Numbered from the stretch's first letter, positions 20,275-30,178 are shown. The stretch: 64,000 nucleotides of DNA from Parietichytrium sp. I65-24A (GCA_012862575.1 BLSF01000075.1:1-64000); one strand, 5' to 3'. Notes: a model not told the origin generated them from the sequence alone. Made by a program: numbers and translations.

Positions 20275-20776
20275 CTTTGGCAAGCGCTCTGGCCGCTCGT
20301 TCTCGCGCAACGCAGACCCCTTTGCTCGCGACACTTCGTGGGCCACCCAATCACCCAATCAGACCGCCCCATACACCTTTCACGCGAAAAACTAAGACGA
20401 AAATGCCCGTACCAATTCTCTAAAAGTCAGCTAACAGTAAGTAAAAAAACTAAATTTTGATTGCACTGCTGAGGCAATTTGGTGGTTCGCTGGCACGTGA
20501 ATTCTTTCGAGTCGACAAAAGACGAACGCTGTGGGAAGATGTCGCGTTGCCGTGTGGGCACTACTTGTAGTACAATATGAAAGCGGATCTAGTTTTGGTC
20601 AACTTATGGGATTATGTTTGATAGAAAGCATTAGCTCACAGATCAGTTTGACTGATGTTTGTTGAAAACCAGCAGCGCAAAGCGGATGTGTCCCATCAGT
20701 GCTTTACATACAGTCAGAAGGAAATACAGTTATTCGTCGGGAATGTTTTAAAGAAAATGCAACGGCAAGAACGTTT
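20275..20776. other. TrmA upstream region
   Basis: About 500 bp lie between the TrmA start and the end of the next minus-strand gene. It contains CACTACTTGTAGTACAATATG (20560-20580), a GTAGTAC-type motif. No gene is apparent. Confidence 0.55.
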
Positions 20777-21985
20777 TTACAGTTCAGTGCACACAGGTGG
20801 ACGGAGGAATTTGTAAAAGTGTTGGACAAGAGCAAGTCTGGCTTCGTAGCCATAGTGAAATGGAGTGTCGCCCTTGATCCGCGTCTTGCCCTTGCTCCTG
20901 GGCTCCAATATTTTTTGATGATCTGCAAGTCTTGCTTTGTCCGGCCACACTTTACGAGCATACTCCCCGATCTCCTCCATGTTCGCCCTGCCCTTTGTCT
21001 TTTCTTTTGGCAGTGGCTCTGTTCGCCAGTATAGGTTTGGAATCGTCTTGGACGCTTCGGCGATCAGATCAAACTTCTCTTTCCAATCCTCCCCTCGCCG
21101 GCACTGAATAAAGTGGCTGCCTGCCGAAGCCACCATATAGTCGTACCTTTCGGCCAGATTGAGGTGGCTGTAAACTTCTCTCAGGCAAGGAGCCCAGAGA
21201 AAACTGAGGTTTTCTGACAACTTTACAACCCCATGAGAGTACACATCTTTTGCAAGAGACAATGCCGAGAGATCTTCCGAGTCCTTTGCATTGTCGCGCT
21301 CAAACACGGCGTGAAGAGTGTATGCGAATCGACGAGATAAAGAGTCGCCGATGATCAGGATGCGCTTTCGCTTCAACCAGGATAGGTGGCTAACGTAGCC
21401 TCCGCAGCATTCTTGGTCCCACACCAGTATATTCCCCTCCCAGCCTACTTTGCTTGGGTCGCAAACTTCTCGGCCGTGTTCGACACTCCCTTCCTCAGAA
21501 TCGTCGAGCCCATCTTCCTCCTTCGGGGCATCAGCATCAGTATCCTCGAATACGTTGTCGTCTACGGAACTGTCCACCTCACCACTACCAACCTCAGGGT
21601 CTACGGCGTGTTCTTCTGGAGGAGACTCCAATACCTCGTCCTCTTCGCCAGCGTAGAAACCAGCATCGTCGTCGGCGGAGCCATTATCACCTGATTCTGC
21701 AGACGCTCCTTCTGAGGACAGAGTGGACGACCCTGTGTCTGTGATAGCCACGACGTTTGAGACGGCTTCCTTCACGTCCGTGGATGAGAATGCGAAGAAT
21801 ACGACAAGACTGGCCACTAAGATGGCCAGTGCCACGTACCTCATTGTGGAGAGAGATTTAGACTTGTTCGAGCTACTCCTGCGAACAGCACCGTCTTCGC
21901 CATCCCCATCGCCATCTCTCAGACGATCCAGTTCAGACCACGCCTCCGGGTCCTCTGGGTCAAGTTTGTTCAGTGGGTCGGACAT
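20777..21985 (-). CDS. Type II membrane protein with SGNH/PC-esterase-like domain
   Basis: The 402-residue product has a short cytosolic head, one membrane helix at about 49-67 (YVALAILVASLVVFFAFS) and a very acidic Ser/Asp/Glu stem (70-170). The lumenal domain opens with paired cysteines (CDPSK, WDQECCGG). Near residue 213-220 comes IIGDSLSRR, a GDS nucleophile motif as in the PC-esterase/TBL group, and near the end GDTPFHYG, which could supply the Asp/His of the catalytic set. Such Golgi enzymes acetylate or de-acetylate glycans. I infer a Golgi-type esterase or acetyltransferase on cell-surface sugars; the catalytic His assignment is tentative. No intron. Confidence 0.75.
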   Translation of the reverse strand: MSDPLNKLDPEDPEAWSELDRLRDGDGDGEDGAVRRSSSNKSKSLSTMRYVALAILVASLVVFFAFSSTDVKEAVSNVVAITDTGSSTLSSEGASAESGDNGSADDDAGFYAGEEDEVLESPPEEHAVDPEVGSGEVDSSVDDNVFEDTDADAPKEEDGLDDSEEGSVEHGREVCDPSKVGWEGNILVWDQECCGGYVSHLSWLKRKRILIIGDSLSRRFAYTLHAVFERDNAKDSEDLSALSLAKDVYSHGVVKLSENLSFLWAPCLREVYSHLNLAERYDYMVASAGSHFIQCRRGEDWKEKFDLIAEASKTIPNLYWRTEPLPKEKTKGRANMEEIGEYARKVWPDKARLADHQKILEPRSKGKTRIKGDTPFHYGYEARLALVQHFYKFLRPPVCTEL

Positions 21986-23973
21986 CTTTCGACTGCTCTA
22001 CACAAGAGGAAAATATGAACAAACGCGCGCCTCTTTCGACTCTCCACTCGGGCGCAGCGGCACAGCCCCTCGACCAGGCGTCAGCGTTGCCAGCCCAACT
22101 CCAAAGTCCGCGCAGAAAAACCACCGCACTTGACAGGCGCCTTCGCCCTCCCACAGCCGTCAGCCGTCAGCCGTCAGTCAATTCTTTGTGGCGTGCTGCG
22201 AGTCTGCGAGTCTGCGAGTCTGTGAGTTGTACGATTGGCTTGCTTGCTCCGAGAGTCAGAACTTAACACATGGCAATACATGGCACATGTGACACATGTG
22301 GCGCTGTGGCGCCTATGCCTCCGTGCAGTGCTACGGTAATACGTAATCAGGCCTACTGCCCGGCCGTACTCTCGGTAACTTATTCTCGGGCTTGCTTGTG
22401 GATGTGTACGCAAATGGTCTAGTACTGTGTAGGATATACCAGTGAGAGTGCTTGATTGTTGTTCTATTCATTCAGCGAGGAAGTACTTGGCGTAGAGGTG
22501 CTGAACTTACGACTGCATATAGCTTCGATGGTAGTGTGCCGAGGGGATGAGGAGTCGTGAAGTGCAGCAGATAGTGTTTCAAGGTAGTGTGTCTTAGCTC
22601 ATTGCTAGATTTCACTGCGAGGGAATAGTAGCCAGGCACTCAGATTAGAGTAAACTTTTATGGGGTCTTATGGTAGGGAGATGTGTCAATGGAGGGCATC
22701 TCCACTGAAGCATACGGGTCAGTTATGCTTTCATCTAGTGCATCCATCCGATCAGGCATGCCGAGCAGCTGTCACTAGTAGTATTACTTTTCACAAAAAC
22801 TGTCGCCCGGTTACACCAATGCATAAGCTTCCTGGTAGAAGGTTCGTGAGCCCACACCAAGAGCCCTATGCCCGGTGATGAGTAGTCCTAATGGACCGTG
22901 CCATAGTCCTCAACGCCAGCAATAAGTGACTACTACCCCGTAAAGCTAAGCATTTAATAGGATTGAACGTGTACAACGGCCGATAAGGTAATAACCTCTA
23001 TGATAGGTAAAAAGGGATGGCGGACTGATAGTCCTTTGAGCTATGTAGAGGTAGCAGTAGCTAAAATGTCGAATTTTAAACTTCCGATTTTTATGATCTT
23101 GGTATATCTTGGTCACTTTGGTCACGTCAAAACACGTGCATCGGCGCATTTGAACGCTCTTCTTTTCTTCAATGTATTCTCTGATAATGATGAAACCGAA
23201 CCGAAAGGAGCATGCTTCAGAGCTCGAAAAAACTTCCGGCTAGGAACTCTTACCACTAAAACCCGACGTCTGGTTTTCCCCAATCAATTTTTCTTTCGTT
23301 AATACAATCACGATTTTCTTTCATTTATACAATCAACTTGTTCAACACTTTTAAAATAATTCGCGCGAAACCGGAAGGAGCATTCTTCGGTGCACATAGA
23401 GCACAGCTTACTCCAACGCAAATTGCCACTCGCCGGAACCTGACTGGGAATTCAGAGTTAGTTCATTCTGGTTCCACTCACTAACGAACTCCTACTATAT
23501 TAATTGGACCCTATTCGAAAGGCTAGCCCATTTTCAAATTGAAGAATTAAGAATTTTTCCTTTGCACGTTCCGATACCGAATCCGGTCTAGTTCCCGGAG
23601 AGTTCTCCACAAACCACCGTGGAACCTGTGCCAGACAAACCCCTATTCATTTCCCTTTGGATACCGCACTTGCTTTTGTTGGAAGAGAAGAAGAACTCGC
23701 CGTCCTCCAAGGCGAGCTCACAGTCTCACCATCCATCCAACAATCTGTCCTTCTCTCTCCATCGACCGGAGAGCGGTTCCCGGCGGGCGGTCGGCAAGGC
23801 GACGGAGCGCGGTGAGGGAGGCAAGAAGCAGCCGCGGAACCCGCTGAGTGAGCGCAGGAGCGCGGGTTCTTGGTCTCTTGGTCTCTTGGTCTCCTGGGTT
23901 CTTGGTCTCCTGGGTTCTTGGTCTCTTGGTGTGTCTCTTGGTGTGTCTCTTGGTCTCTGGGCGTCTTGGCGGC
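21986..23973. other. 2-kb intergenic region between SGNH-like and metallophosphoesterase genes
   Basis: A divergent region. It contains short tandem repeats (CAGCCGT copies near 22157-22178, GCGAGTCT copies near 22197-22221), TAGTACTG (22420-22427) and a TC/TG-rich tandem repeat that runs up to the next ATG (23868-23960). A fragment near 22940 (GTAAAGCTAAGCA) faintly recalls 5S rRNA but does not extend. No gene is apparent. Confidence 0.5.
23868..23960 (+). repeat. CTTGGTCTC-type tandem repeat just before an ATG
   Basis: About nine imperfect 10-12 bp units (TCTTGGTCTC, TCCTGGGT, TCTTGGTGTG) end 14 bp before the metallophosphoesterase ATG at 23974. It must lie in the 5' leader or core promoter of that gene. 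Confidence 0.75.
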
Positions 23974-24865
23974 ATGACGGAGGCGCTGAGCGTGCAGTTC
24001 GCGAGCGACCTGCACATCGAGCTGATCTGCTCGAGCAACTCTCTGTCGGACGCGGACAGAGCGGCGCTGCTGGAGGCGCTGATCACGCCCAGCGCGCCGT
24101 ACCTCGTCCTGGCGGGCGACATCGGCGTGTGCAGCTCCCCGGACCAGGCGCAGCACCTGCGGCGGTTCCTGCAGCTGCAGGCGCGGCGCTTCGAGCGCGT
24201 GTTCTTCCTCCCCGGCAACCACGAGTACTACTCGCGCGACGGCGCGCAGGACGTGGCCACGATCCGCGCGCGGCTGCGCGCTCTGTGCGACTCCGTGCAG
24301 CGCGTGACCCTGCTGGACCGCGAGAGCGCCGCCCTGGGCCCGTTCAGGCTGGTGGGCGCCACGCTCTGGAGCGCCATCGACCCGGCGCGCGACGCGGACG
24401 TGGAGCGGTGCATGAGCGACTTTGCGCTCGTGTGGAAGAGCCCCGGCCAGCGCATCCGCGCCAGCGACGTGCGCCAGCGCGCGCGACAGGGAGTTCCTTC
24501 GCCGAGAGTGCGCGGCCGCAGCAGCCGCCGGACAGACCGTCGTCGTGGCCACGCACCACGCGCCCATGCTCGCGGGGTCCTCGCACCCCTGCCACCAGCA
24601 CAGCCCCATCGCCTCCGCCTTCGCCTCGGACCTGCACGGCGACCTACTGCGCGCGGACGGCCCCATCGCCGCGTGGATCTTCGGCCACACGCACTTTTGC
24701 GTGGACACCACTGTGCAAGGCGTCCGCGTCGTGGCCAACCAGCGCGGCTACCTGCACGAGGACAAGCGGTTCTACCGCAGCGACTGGTGCCTGACCGTTC
24801 CGGCGAAGCCTGCGCAGGACCACGAGGACGCCAAGGATGCGCAGCGGCAGCAAGCACAAGGCTAG
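23974..24865 (+). CDS. Calcineurin-like metallophosphoesterase with an apparent frameshift
   Basis: The metal-binding motifs of the superfamily are all present and in order: SDLHIE (DxH), LAGDIG (GDxx), LPGNHEYY (GNHE), ATHHAP and FGHTH. The first three lie in one frame (from the ATG at 23974) and the last two in the next. The frame change falls between about 24460 and 24486, at an alternating GC run (24477-24485). One extra base or a lost GC pair would explain it, and the 892-bp span is one base over a multiple of three. No plausible intron fits the gap. About 296 residues are expected. GC content and GC3 are far higher than in neighbouring genes. The end overlaps the TFIP11 frame by 29 bp. 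Substrate unknown. It is either an assembly error in GC-rich DNA or a recently broken gene. Confidence 0.75.
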
Positions 24866-27806
24866 GCGCGAGCAGAGGCGCGCGGGCAGCAGGGAGCCCG
24901 TGCTGTTCGTGCGCGCCAGCTGCGGTTTCCTGCAGAGGGAGCAGCCAAAGCCAGAGCAGGGCGAGCCGCAACGGCAAGGACAAGAGCAGCCAGAAAAGCG
25001 CGAGAACGAGAACGAGAACGAGAACGTGGAAGAGCAACAGCAACAGCAGCAAGGGACGCAACAACAACAACAACCACAGCCACAGCAGCAAGAGGGGGCA
25101 AAAGTGAAAGAGCAGGAGCAGCTGGGAGGCCAAGACAAAGACCAAGACGAAGAGAAGGATGGGAAGCCGGCGTCCGGCCGCCAGGAGTTGGAAAGGCTCC
25201 TGGGCGCGGACAACGCAGAAGGCAGCGACAAGGCGGGGCAGCAGGCCGGCAAGAAGAGGAAGCGCGGTTCGACCGATGGAGTGCTACATCGCAGAGTGGA
25301 GAAGGAGCTCTTGAAGAATGCCGGAAACAACTCCTTCGCCCTTGACGCCCTAAAACGCCTCGGGTTCAGCGGGAGGATGGGCAAACATGAGCAGGGCATT
25401 TCCCGCCCGCTTCAAGTGGCGCTCACGGCGGCTTCGAAGCAAGGGGTCGGCGCTGAAGCTTCGCGCGTGACCGCACAGCTGAATCAGGACGTGAACGTGG
25501 AGCTGTTCGGGAGCAAAGAGGAAGTGGACCGCCTCCGAAAGCAGGAAGAGGACAGACGGAGGCGAGAGGAAGAGGAGGAGGAGATCAAGACACTCTGGAG
25601 AAAAGCCAAAGCCGCTGGAGTTTTAGATAGTAAATCAGGCTCCGAGAGAGCTCGAAAGCGGCCAGCACTCAAGATGTTTCGCACCTCGGCGCAGATTCTC
25701 AAAATGCAGCAGGATGAAGACCCCGCGGGAATGCAGTCTTCCAAAGAAGACTTCACTATCCTCGATATGCGAAGTGGGGAGGCTCGACGCATCTCGGCAA
25801 AGGCCATGAACCTAGACGCGAGCAAAACCTTGCGCGAGGAGTCGGATGATAGCAGCAGCTCTCAAAGTAGTGAAGATGGTGAGAGCGATAGTGATAGTGG
25901 AGACAGCAGTGATAGCCACGAAAGTCGCAGCAGTAGCAGTAGCAGCAGCAGCAGCAGCAGGTCGTCCGCAAAAGGAAGCCCGAAAAAGCGCGCTGGACAT
26001 CGCAGGAGCCGCAAACAGCACACCATTGGCGAGGAACTTGCGTACAATCTCTTGGCCCTTGTGTCGGAAGCTGAAACGGAATTGACTCGACTTAACTTTG
26101 ACGGTAAACATCTTCGCGCAATCGCTAAACAAGAGAAACGCAGCCTTACTGGTATTGAGGAAGATATTAAAGTCACAGAAGAGCAAATTGACGAGTTGGA
26201 TGAGACCCTAAATGCCCTTCGGCTAAGCTCAGAGGCCGCCCTCTCCATCACAGACATAAGAGATGCTTCAAAGACCTCTTTACGGCACCTCGTCTCCATC
26301 TGGAGTGGCTTGCCGAGCTTGGGAATTTACAATTTCGACGAAGACCTCGGGGCGTTCTACGTCGCCAAAAGCATCCTTGAGCGTTTAGGAAACGAGCCTG
26401 GGTTGTCTCTGAGTCCGTCGTGCTCGGAGTCTTTTGTTACAATGGAGATTCTTTCCTATGTGCTTTCCGATTGGATGCCGTTCCTTCAGAGGCGGGCAAA
26501 ATTCAGCCAACATTCAATCGATGAACTTTTGGCCGAAACTGTTTGTTTGGTCGCTGAGCGCGAAATCGGGCAGACCTGGCAAGAGCTGAATGCAAGAGAG
26601 TCAAAGCTGTTAGAAAAACAAAAACGGGTAGATCGCGAACGCCTCTCAAAGCTGGAAAGAAAGAGGCTGAGCACAGATCAGTGGTGTCTAGCTTTGTTCG
26701 ACGTTTTGAATCCCTACATATCCGCAGAGGCGCTCACGGACGTGGCAAAGGCTTGCATTTTCCCGGAGCTGCAACGGAGAGTCGACTCCTGGAGCTTGGA
26801 AGTCTGGGGAAGCGGGTTGGACCTCTGGATTATTCCGTGGGTGAGCTGCTTGCGCAGCAATATACGCTCCTCACTTCACAGAAGAATCCGTCAACGGCTG
26901 GTCCGAGCGCTGCTTATGTGTTGCAAGACCCCGCAGAGCTTGTTAAAAGACGGCCCAAGTCTGGTAAGGCCATGGGAGGGCATATTTAGCAGCAACACGT
27001 TCCTTAGACTCGTCACGGATGGCCTCGTGGCGACTTTGGTGAATCAGTTCCGCGAGTTTGAAGTGGACCCCGTTTCCCAAGATGTTGCGCTTATCCGTGC
27101 TACTTTTGAGTTTCTTGATGTTATCCCTCCTCAATACGTTTGCGCGCTCTTTGAAGTATATTTCTTTCCAAAGTGGCTGAAAATTTTGCATATCTGGTTG
27201 GGAGCCGACTCGAATAGTGCCCCAAAGGCCGACGGAGCTGTTCGAGATGCAGCCAAGTGGGTAAAAGGCTGGATCCGCGAGCTTCAACCCCTCTTGGGGT
27301 TAAAGGACACTCGAATTATGGCCTTGCTTGGCCGCGGGGTTGCGTTTATTGCATTAAAATCAGGCAACCTGCAGAGTCGCCGCCCTCTTCTGGCAGAGAA
27401 AGCAGATTCAAAGGAGTTGCTCGGCATTTGTAAACAACTGGAAAAGCTCAAATTCGAAGCCTGCATCACGCGTCGTCAGAATGAGGCAGGCCCGGCAGAT
27501 GAGCCGGACAGCCGGCGAAGCTCACAAAACCCAGAATTTGCACAGCGAAACGCTGAAGAGCTCAATACCATGGAATTTCTGCAGTTGCTCTCGCCAAAAA
27601 TTGGCGTTACAATTATGCGTGACCCAAAGGGACGCGTGAACAAGGATGGCAAACCTGTATTTTTGTTAGGGGCAGATACTTATTTTGTCATTGAAAGTGG
27701 CATTTGTAAAGTCGCGCCAAGCACGTCCTCCAGTCGAGATCTCTCCCAAGTTGAGTTCCAGCCCACAGAATTGCAGACTTTGCTCAAACCGCATCTGCCA
27801 CAGTGA
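24837..27806 (+). CDS. TFIP11: TFIP11/Ntr1-like spliceosome disassembly factor
   Basis: TFIP11 (yeast Ntr1/Spp382) recruits the DEAH helicase DHX15/Prp43 to take apart spent spliceosomes. The 989-residue product starts with a Glu/Gln/Asn-rich low-complexity region (1-120). At about 165-190 is a shortened G-patch (LKRLGFSGRMGKHEQGISRP). A Ser-rich block (about 345-385) and a long GCFC domain follow. The GCFC region matches human TFIP11 well: ELQRRVDSWS...LDLWIIPWVSCLRSNI, LVRPWEGIFSSNTF, FFPKWLKILHIWL, and a C-terminal FVIESGICKV...LQTLLKPHL. The start is the ATG at 24837, which lies 29 bp inside the end of the upstream gene. A later start is possible because the first 120 residues have no family match. 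Confidence 0.92.
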   Translation: MRSGSKHKARREQRRAGSREPVLFVRASCGFLQREQPKPEQGEPQRQGQEQPEKRENENENENVEEQQQQQQGTQQQQQPQPQQQEGAKVKEQEQLGGQDKDQDEEKDGKPASGRQELERLLGADNAEGSDKAGQQAGKKRKRGSTDGVLHRRVEKELLKNAGNNSFALDALKRLGFSGRMGKHEQGISRPLQVALTAASKQGVGAEASRVTAQLNQDVNVELFGSKEEVDRLRKQEEDRRRREEEEEEIKTLWRKAKAAGVLDSKSGSERARKRPALKMFRTSAQILKMQQDEDPAGMQSSKEDFTILDMRSGEARRISAKAMNLDASKTLREESDDSSSSQSSEDGESDSDSGDSSDSHESRSSSSSSSSSSRSSAKGSPKKRAGHRRSRKQHTIGEELAYNLLALVSEAETELTRLNFDGKHLRAIAKQEKRSLTGIEEDIKVTEEQIDELDETLNALRLSSEAALSITDIRDASKTSLRHLVSIWSGLPSLGIYNFDEDLGAFYVAKSILERLGNEPGLSLSPSCSESFVTMEILSYVLSDWMPFLQRRAKFSQHSIDELLAETVCLVAEREIGQTWQELNARESKLLEKQKRVDRERLSKLERKRLSTDQWCLALFDVLNPYISAEALTDVAKACIFPELQRRVDSWSLEVWGSGLDLWIIPWVSCLRSNIRSSLHRRIRQRLVRALLMCCKTPQSLLKDGPSLVRPWEGIFSSNTFLRLVTDGLVATLVNQFREFEVDPVSQDVALIRATFEFLDVIPPQYVCALFEVYFFPKWLKILHIWLGADSNSAPKADGAVRDAAKWVKGWIRELQPLLGLKDTRIMALLGRGVAFIALKSGNLQSRRPLLAEKADSKELLGICKQLEKLKFEACITRRQNEAGPADEPDSRRSSQNPEFAQRNAEELNTMEFLQLLSPKIGVTIMRDPKGRVNKDGKPVFLLGADTYFVIESGICKVAPSTSSSRDLSQVEFQPTELQTLLKPHLPQ
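25911..25961. repeat. AGC trinucleotide tract coding poly-Ser in TFIP11
   Basis: A run of AGC/AGT codons gives about ten consecutive serines within the Asp/Ser-rich linker of TFIP11. It keeps the reading frame. Confidence 0.8.
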
Positions 27807-27895
27807 TGTCATTAGCTATTACATTGCTTGCACCAGTCCTCAACGTCCAGGCACTAAACGATAAGCTCAGAAGAGCCTAAAAACAACGAATGTGG

Positions 27896-27916
27896 AAAAA
27901 AAAAAAAAAAAAAAAA
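27896..27916. repeat. Poly-A tract (about 21 A) between convergent genes
   Basis: An uninterrupted run of about 21 A sits 90 bp after the TFIP11 stop and is followed by more A-rich sequence, including AATAAA at 27957-27962. That hexamer could serve as the TFIP11 polyadenylation signal. The tract is probably a slippage product rather than a retrocopy tail, since no gene lies directly 5' without its own promoter. Confidence 0.6.
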
Positions 27917-28050
27917 GTATCGCAGGAAAAAAATCGTTTTCGCAAAAAGAAAGAAAATAAAACACAGATTACACTAACAATAAGATTCTGTGCCTGAAGG
28001 GTTCGCCGATCGAGTGTACCAGGCACTTTCTAAATCTGGGTCCCATTCGC

Positions 28051-29109
28051 TTATGCTTTCTGCTCGTTCTTAAAGCGCTCCTCCTCAAGGAGTTCCTTCT
28101 GCTTAATCTCGAAGAAGCTGGACACGCGCATGACCACAGTCCAGGTGATCGCCTGGCCCGGAGCAAGACGGGTGAGACGAGGCACCAGACCCTTCCAGAG
28201 AGCGGCGACACCTTCCTCCTGGGCAATGAGACGAGCTGCTTGGTGCCAGTTCTTGTACTTGATGTTGGCTGGGTCGTGGTAGTCTTGGGCCATCATACGG
28301 GTCTTAATGACATCGACGGGGCAGTTCATGCATGGCCCGACGGCGCCTGCCAACAGACCGTTGATAAGAGTTTGCCAAGCAGCCAAGGTCTTTCCGTCAC
28401 CTTGTGTTTTTCCCCAGAGGGCTTGGTTTAGAATTGCCATAGTCATAAAGTTGAATGCTTGGTTGGAGCCCTGACGGATCACGGTGGGCATGTTTCCAGA
28501 CCACATGCGGCGGATGCCCTCCTCGCGGATGACCTTGACGACGACATCGATAGGTCCCTTGTACTTGGCCGCTTGTCCAGGAACGTTGACCTGCTTTTGT
28601 AACCTTGTCTTGATAACCTCGAATGGTGTGACAATGAGAGTAGCCTCAATGCAGCCAACAGCAAGACCCGCAGAAAAGTTCACAGACTTGCTTGCATTTC
28701 CCTTCGAGTCGGCGCCAAGGAAGAACTTGATCTTCTCAAAGAGTCCGAATCGAAGAGCGTACTTGAAGGTGAGGTGTGTCACGAATGGAGTAAGTCCTTT
28801 GTACAGAGCACCAGTTCCCTCTTCTTTGGCGATAGTCTTGAGGCATCCAAACATGCCCTTGTACTTGCCAGTCTTGTCCAGCTGCAGACGTGTTTTAGCC
28901 ACGTCCAATGGCTGTAGGGCGCAGGCCTCTGCCACACCACCGCACATGCCCGCAATAAGTTTGACGTATGGGCTAAGGTTGCTGGAGCGAAGTTTATTGT
29001 TCAGAGCATCCTTGATTGGCGAGGCCGCGAGGACTCCGGATTTGTCGCTGTTCTGCCGCGCAGCCAGAGGAGCTGGGCAGGTGAGGTTCGCTGGAGCCGG
29101 CACGATCAT
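28051..29109 (-). CDS. Mitochondrial carrier, succinate/fumarate (Sfc1/Acr1)-like
   Basis: An inner-membrane solute carrier of 352 residues with three tandem ~100-residue repeats. Each repeat has the carrier signature: PLDVAKTRL, PFEVIKTRL and PVDVIKTRM. Features that match the succinate-fumarate exchanger rather than ADP/ATP or phosphate carriers are MPTVIRQGSNQAFNF in repeat 2, GLLAGAVGPCMNCPVD at the start of repeat 3, and PRLTRLAPGQAITWTV at the end. In yeast this exchanger brings cytosolic succinate from the glyoxylate cycle into mitochondria in exchange for fumarate. The N-terminal ~50 residues precede the first repeat and have no family match. The exact substrate is inferred. Confidence 0.9.
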   Translation of the reverse strand: MIVPAPANLTCPAPLAARQNSDKSGVLAASPIKDALNNKLRSSNLSPYVKLIAGMCGGVAEACALQPLDVAKTRLQLDKTGKYKGMFGCLKTIAKEEGTGALYKGLTPFVTHLTFKYALRFGLFEKIKFFLGADSKGNASKSVNFSAGLAVGCIEATLIVTPFEVIKTRLQKQVNVPGQAAKYKGPIDVVVKVIREEGIRRMWSGNMPTVIRQGSNQAFNFMTMAILNQALWGKTQGDGKTLAAWQTLINGLLAGAVGPCMNCPVDVIKTRMMAQDYHDPANIKYKNWHQAARLIAQEEGVAALWKGLVPRLTRLAPGQAITWTVVMRVSSFFEIKQKELLEEERFKNEQKA

Positions 29110-29878
29110 TTTCGGTCGAGTTTGACTGTTTGGAACAAGGTTTGAGGTATCCGAGGAGGGTTTCCTGAGCGAGCTCGCAATACGCCTGGTACGGGTCTGG
29201 TCCTCCAGGGGCCGTTCGCCGCCTGCTGTCTTCGACTTGAATCGGTGGAAATGTGCAAAAAGCCAAGGTGCGCAGGCCTCCAGAGCTGCCGGTTATTTCG
29301 GGATTGCTCGGCTCCTCAGACAGGCCGCTCAGTTTGTGCTGTGCGGATCCACAGACAGCCAATTCAAGCCACCTGCCTAGCGATTCTCCTACCAAGGCGC
29401 CAGTCAGGCGACCGCAGACTGCTATTCTTCTAGGTCGAGGTTGTGGAGGTACCAGTACAGCCTCACTCACTCTCGTCAGCACTGTCTATGAGGGAAAGAG
29501 GTTATTATGAGGTAATGAGTTGATGAGGTATGAGGTGGAGGTGGAGATAGGCAGAGGTAGAGAGGTGCATGAATTCGATAGAATGTGAAACGTACAAGAC
29601 AGCAAGCTCGCTCGCTCTCTCTCTCTCCCAACTGTCCGTGACACTGTGGCAAGCTGGAGACCTCTTTCACCGCTCTCACCCGCTTACACCGCGAAACAAT
29701 TGGCGCAGCTCTGGCGCCTCTCGCACAGTTGTAGTTGCGATGAAACCGGGTGAAATCTGTCAAAGTCATGAAATCATTGAAATCAATGAAATCCACCAGG
29801 GACTGGGAACGGGAAAAACCAAATGGATGATCAGCGTTACGCCTGGTCAGGGTGCTACGTGCAGAGGAGCATCACGAG

Positions 29879-29908
29879 ATAGACAGACAGACAGACACAG
29901 ACAGACAC
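29879..29908. repeat. ACAG tetranucleotide microsatellite
   Basis: Six or so near-perfect copies of GACA/ACAG with two single-step interruptions. Confidence 0.8.
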
Positions 29909-30160
29909 AACACACTCCTTACACGCTCGCGCTCTCTCCCTCTCGCGCGTCCTACCATCGCTACCGGAGCCCTACCGGAATCCGATGGGTCATCGTAGTC
30001 GTGCTAGCTCATCACCATTTCTTTGTCTTTCTTTCCCTCATTTCCCTCTTTGGCACTCCAGGGTATCTCCAGCTAACGAAGACTAGTAGTGTGTACTGTG
30101 CCAAGTGCAGGCAGTAGAACGGTGGGTAACGAACAAGTGCTAGTGTGGAGTCCGGTGCTT

Positions 30161-30178
30161 GTACTCAGTACCGGTGCC
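30161..30178. promoter_or_regulatory. GTACTCAGTACCGGTGCC motif
   Basis: Inverted GTACT and AGTAC half-sites separated by one base (30161-30171) run into an ACCGGT hexamer. It belongs to the recurring intergenic motif group. Confidence 0.3.

Noticed and set aside
20275-20358. Longer N-terminus for TrmA
   Set aside because: It would need a TTG start; the ATG at 20274 gives a protein of family length.
22860-22990. Possible 5S rRNA or tRNA
   Set aside because: Only a short GTAAAGCTAAGCA-like match; neither the internal promoter boxes nor the fold extend.
24440-24500. A small intron explaining the frame change in the metallophosphoesterase
   Set aside because: The only GT...AG pairs in the gap are 9-22 bp apart, far shorter than other introns here, and those tested do not restore the frame.
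24228-25145. Long minus-strand open frame opposite the phosphoesterase and TFIP11 start
   Set aside because: It is a by-product of very high GC content; its sequence is Arg/Leu-rich with no domain.
27896-27970. Poly-A tract as the tail of a processed retrocopy
   Set aside because: TFIP11 upstream is an intact full-length gene with no target-site duplication seen; simple slippage is more likely.
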